Origin: Nocardiopsis alba DSM 43377
GTDB taxonomy: Bacteria; Actinomycetota; Actinomycetes; Streptosporangiales; Streptosporangiaceae
Length of the DNA stretch: 64,000 nucleotides
Direction: 5' to 3'
NCBI RefSeq assembly: GCF_000341225.1
Contig: NZ_ANAC01000012.1
Span: forward strand, 372,001 to 436,000
Shown here: one piece after another, positions 61,880 through 64,000 of the stretch
How positions within the stretch are numbered: the first letter of the stretch is position 1
How the letters are laid out: the number at the start of each line of letters is the position of its first letter
Notes under the pieces: model-generated
The model's input: the letters and a program-made list of their open reading frames with translations, nothing else
Told to the model about the DNA's origin: nothing
Database searches by the model: none
Position numbers and translations under genes: made by a program

Positions 61880-62314
61880 TCAACGCACCAGACGATCCAA
61901 CAACCGCTCCACCTCGGCCTCCGGATCCTCCGTCAACCCCCCGTGGATCTCGCCCGCACGCACGATCGTGCTCCGCGGAGCCGTCAACCACCGGAACCGC
62001 TGCCCCGGCCGCTCACGACCGGCCGCACCCGCCTCATCACCACCGCGGCACATCATCTCCACCGCCTCCAGGGCCCGACGCACCCCCACCAGGTCCACAC
62101 CCTCGTCCAACGCCAACAGACGACCCTCGTCCAACGCCGAACGAGCCGCCAGGAACGCCCTCTCCTGGCAGTAGACGATCACCCCCGCGTTGACACACTC
62201 ACCACGCTCCACACACGGCACCACACGCAACAGGGCGTACTCGAACACGGCACGATCGCGTTCCACACCCACACGCCCGGTGGTCACCGTCCCACTGGGG
62301 TAACGCTCACTCAC
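61880..62314 (-). CDS. DUF3037 family protein
   Basis: A 144-residue protein with the DUF3037 order VFEYALLRVVPCVERGECVNAGVIVYC and FRWLTAPRSTIVRAGEIHGGLT. Its start overlaps the stop of the HipA-like kinase gene by four bases (ATGA type), so the two are translated together. The function is unknown, but the kinase/DUF3037 pairing recurs in actinobacteria, so a shared role is likely. Confidence 0.84.
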   Translation of the reverse strand: MSERYPSGTVTTGRVGVERDRAVFEYALLRVVPCVERGECVNAGVIVYCQERAFLAARSALDEGRLLALDEGVDLVGVRRALEAVEMMCRGGDEAGAAGRERPGQRFRWLTAPRSTIVRAGEIHGGLTEDPEAEVERLLDRLVR

Positions 62315-63078
62315 GAGGACACCTCCGGAAGCCAGGAACGATCGGCCATACGAGCCGACAGATGACGCACGTAGGCCTCACGGACCTCCTCGGCCGAGTC
62401 GAACCCCGGCTCGTCCACCAGCCACACCTCGGGCACCGCGGCCACCACACGACGCAACAGGACCTCGTCCACCACCGGGGCCAGCACGGCGTCCGCCGCG
62501 GCCACATCCGGCCGCACCCCCGACAACACGTGATCGGAGGCGTCATAGGGACGGGAGACGAACCGGTCGGCGTTGGCCCACGAGTGATGGAAGATCAACG
62601 AGGCGCCATGGTCGATCAGGTAGGGCGCACCGTGCCACATCAACATGTTCGGGTTGCGCCAGGAACGGTCCACGTTCCCGATCAGGGCGTCGAACCACAG
62701 CACCCGCCCCGCCAGGTCCCGATCGACCTCGAAGACCAGCGGATCGAAGCCCAACGACCCCGGCAGGAAGTCCATCCCCAGGTTCAACCCGTCACTGGCC
62801 TTGAGCAGCTCCTGGACCTCCGGGTCGGGCTCACCGCGACCGATGACCGCGTCGAACTCCACCAGCGCAAGCTCGGGCACCGGCAATCCCAGGGCTCGAC
62901 CCAGCTCACCGGCGACGACCTCCGCGATCAGGGTCTTACGCCCCTGTCCGGCCCCGATGAACTTGACCACGTACATTCCCAGGTCGTCGGCCTCGACCAA
63001 CCCCGGGAGCGAACCTCCTTCGCGCAACGGCACCACGTACCGCGTCGCGATCACTTTCTTCAGCACGCCGGCCAGCAT
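62311..63078 (-). CDS. HipA-like kinase family protein
   Basis: About 255 residues from ATG 63078 (GTG 63084 also possible). It has the HipA-like kinase layout: GGSLPGLVEADDLGMYVVKFIGAGQGRKTLIAEVVAGELGRALGLPVPE (glycine loop and lysine region), VLWFDALIGNVDRSWRNPNMLMW (catalytic loop with Asp and Asn) and PYLIDHGASLIFHH (metal-binding Asp). It lacks the N-terminal domain and HipB partner of the persistence kinase HipA. It is coupled to a DUF3037 gene. Confidence 0.83.
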   Translation of the reverse strand: MLAGVLKKVIATRYVVPLREGGSLPGLVEADDLGMYVVKFIGAGQGRKTLIAEVVAGELGRALGLPVPELALVEFDAVIGRGEPDPEVQELLKASDGLNLGMDFLPGSLGFDPLVFEVDRDLAGRVLWFDALIGNVDRSWRNPNMLMWHGAPYLIDHGASLIFHHSWANADRFVSRPYDASDHVLSGVRPDVAAADAVLAPVVDEVLLRRVVAAVPEVWLVDEPGFDSAEEVREAYVRHLSARMADRSWLPEVSS

Positions 63079-63523
63079 AGACACCGATGACCCAAGGCGG
63101 GACCGACCGCGATGTCGCGCACCCCACGGCGCTTCGAACCCGCACCGCCGAGTGCGCTTTCGAGTCCGGGAGGAGACGAGGCGTTCAGTCCTTCTCTACG
63201 CGATCGGTCGCACGCACCCACGCCGTCACCGGAGAGCACCCCTCCAGAGGTCTCCAACACACCCCTGAACACGTTCTAGATATGGCCCCGAAGGGCCGCG
63301 ACACGCCGAGGGTCCTTCAGGGAGGGGTTTATAGGGGTGCGGCGTAGCCGCGCGATCTTCTTTTTCTGGAGTGCTTTTCATAGAAAAGCCGCACCACCTT
63401 GACGACGTAGATTTATATGCTGGAACGCGTTCCATGGCAGGGTCCTTCGAAGATCTTCACCGTCTTCCCGCCGATCTCCCCCGGGAAAGAGGGCGTCTCC
63501 TCCGCCCGACCGGGCCCGCTCCC
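63079..63523. other. Intergenic region with A/T-rich patch and perfect palindrome
   Basis: A 445-base gap. Positions about 63355-63420 are A/T-rich and include a CTTTTC...GAAAAG inverted repeat. TGGAACGCGTTCCA at 63421-63434 is a perfect 14-bp palindrome, resembling a LacI-family operator. No gene is seen. Confidence 0.5.
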
Positions 63524-64000
63524 CTAGACGTTGTCCTCCGGGAGCTCCTCCCAGCCCTCCTCCCCCTGCGGATCCTCTCCCGGACCCGGCAGGGACGGCA
63601 CCGGGGTGGGCTCCCCCTCCTCGTCCCCCGGCGACGGCTCCTCCTGCGCCGGTTCGGACCGCTCCTCCCCCGGTTGCTCCTCGGGGGTGCTCTCAGGCTG
63701 GGGGAACTGCAACATCCACAGGTACAGAAGGAACATCGACACCAGCAGCAGGGCCAGCAGCGCGCCCAGGGCGCCGATCAACCACCAGTTGGCCTCGCCC
63801 CGGGCCACCTTGCTGTCACGTCCGTCACCGCGCACGCTCCATCGCACGGCGGAGGCGCCCCGCTCCCCCGCCCAGTGCGGCATCACCACGGGACCGCTGC
63901 GCACCGCCGGACCGCCGCCTCCGGCCCTCTCCAACAGCACCCCGGCGTCGGGGCCGTCCTCGGTGTGGGGCCGCGCCACCCACAGAGCCGAACGGCCGCT
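63524..64000 (-). CDS. Membrane protein with acidic proline-rich tail (5' end outside window)
   Basis: The frame is open through the right edge, reading SGRSALWVARPHTEDGPD at its first visible residues, so the true start is outside. One membrane helix (WWLIGALGALLALLLVSMFLLYLWML) is followed by a tail of about 60 residues rich in Pro, Glu and Gly (STPEEQPGEERSEPAQEEPS). A cytoplasmic N-domain seems to precede the helix. I recognise no family. Confidence 0.65.
   Translation of the reverse strand, partial: SGRSALWVARPHTEDGPDAGVLLERAGGGGPAVRSGPVVMPHWAGERGASAVRWSVRGDGRDSKVARGEANWWLIGALGALLALLLVSMFLLYLWMLQFPQPESTPEEQPGEERSEPAQEEPSPGDEEGEPTPVPSLPGPGEDPQGEEGWEELPEDNV

Overview
The window is very high-GC DNA of actinobacterial type. 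Evidence for this is the codon use, the frequent GTG starts, GGAGG-type ribosome sites, start/stop overlaps of the ATGA type, F420/deazaflavin enzyme families, a MetP/MetS transporter pair, a HelR-type RNA polymerase ATPase and a SoxR with no SoxS. My impression is a Nocardiopsis-like or related Streptosporangiales chromosome, but that genus is a guess. There are no rRNA or tRNA genes and no CRISPR array.

Layout. 1-9.6 kb: mostly housekeeping and single genes (ribonuclease Z cut by the left edge, a second metallo-beta-lactamase hydrolase, pirin, MetPS amino-acid importer, DJ-1/PfpI protein, double-MerR regulator, GlcD-like oxidase, SDR protein). 9.9-22.5 kb: an accessory stretch of transporters and their regulators: a DHA2 efflux pump, a three-gene hydrolase/DrrA/DrrB-like operon, a TetR-FAD monooxygenase operon with a clear palindromic operator, an AraC/DJ-1 pair, and an ArsR-MFS operon. 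22.7-27.3 kb: helR, preceded by a 19-bp inverted repeat that looks like a rifamycin-associated element, then an AraC regulator, an intradiol-dioxygenase-like exported protein and a small secreted protein.

27.3-39.4 kb: a mosaic of broken genes. It holds a shortened ECF sigma factor, IS1380-, IS3- and Tn3-type transposase relics, a stop-containing hydrolase, a TetR gene lacking its ligand domain, and a few intact cargo genes (an esterase, a two-component system, a DUF418 membrane protein, a deazaflavin-dependent oxidoreductase). Two sets of repeats bracket cargo here: about 140-bp direct IS1380-end repeats around the esterase, and 57-bp inverted repeats around the two-component/DUF418 block. 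This stretch also lacks the strong C-over-G bias of the + strand that is marked from 40 to 62 kb, which suggests later arrival.

39.5-64 kb: a more uniform chromosomal stretch. It has two MarR loci (one next to a FUSC transporter that seems to be read from a leaderless mRNA), phosphotransferases, a secreted phosphatase with a PHO-box-like element, a proline iminopeptidase, an adenine-deaminase-type enzyme, a SoxR gene behind a worn-out ABC ATPase, RNase H1, peptide deformylase, a SMI1/KNR4 protein, a second NarL-type two-component system, an acyl-CoA-ligase relative that has lost its ATP-binding signature, a Bcr/CflA pump, and a HipA-like kinase/DUF3037 pair. The most promising leads are the helR control element, the acyl-CoA-ligase pseudoenzyme, the degenerate ABC ATPase joined to soxR, the sigma factor without region 4, and the repeat-bracketed cargo of the 28-39 kb island.
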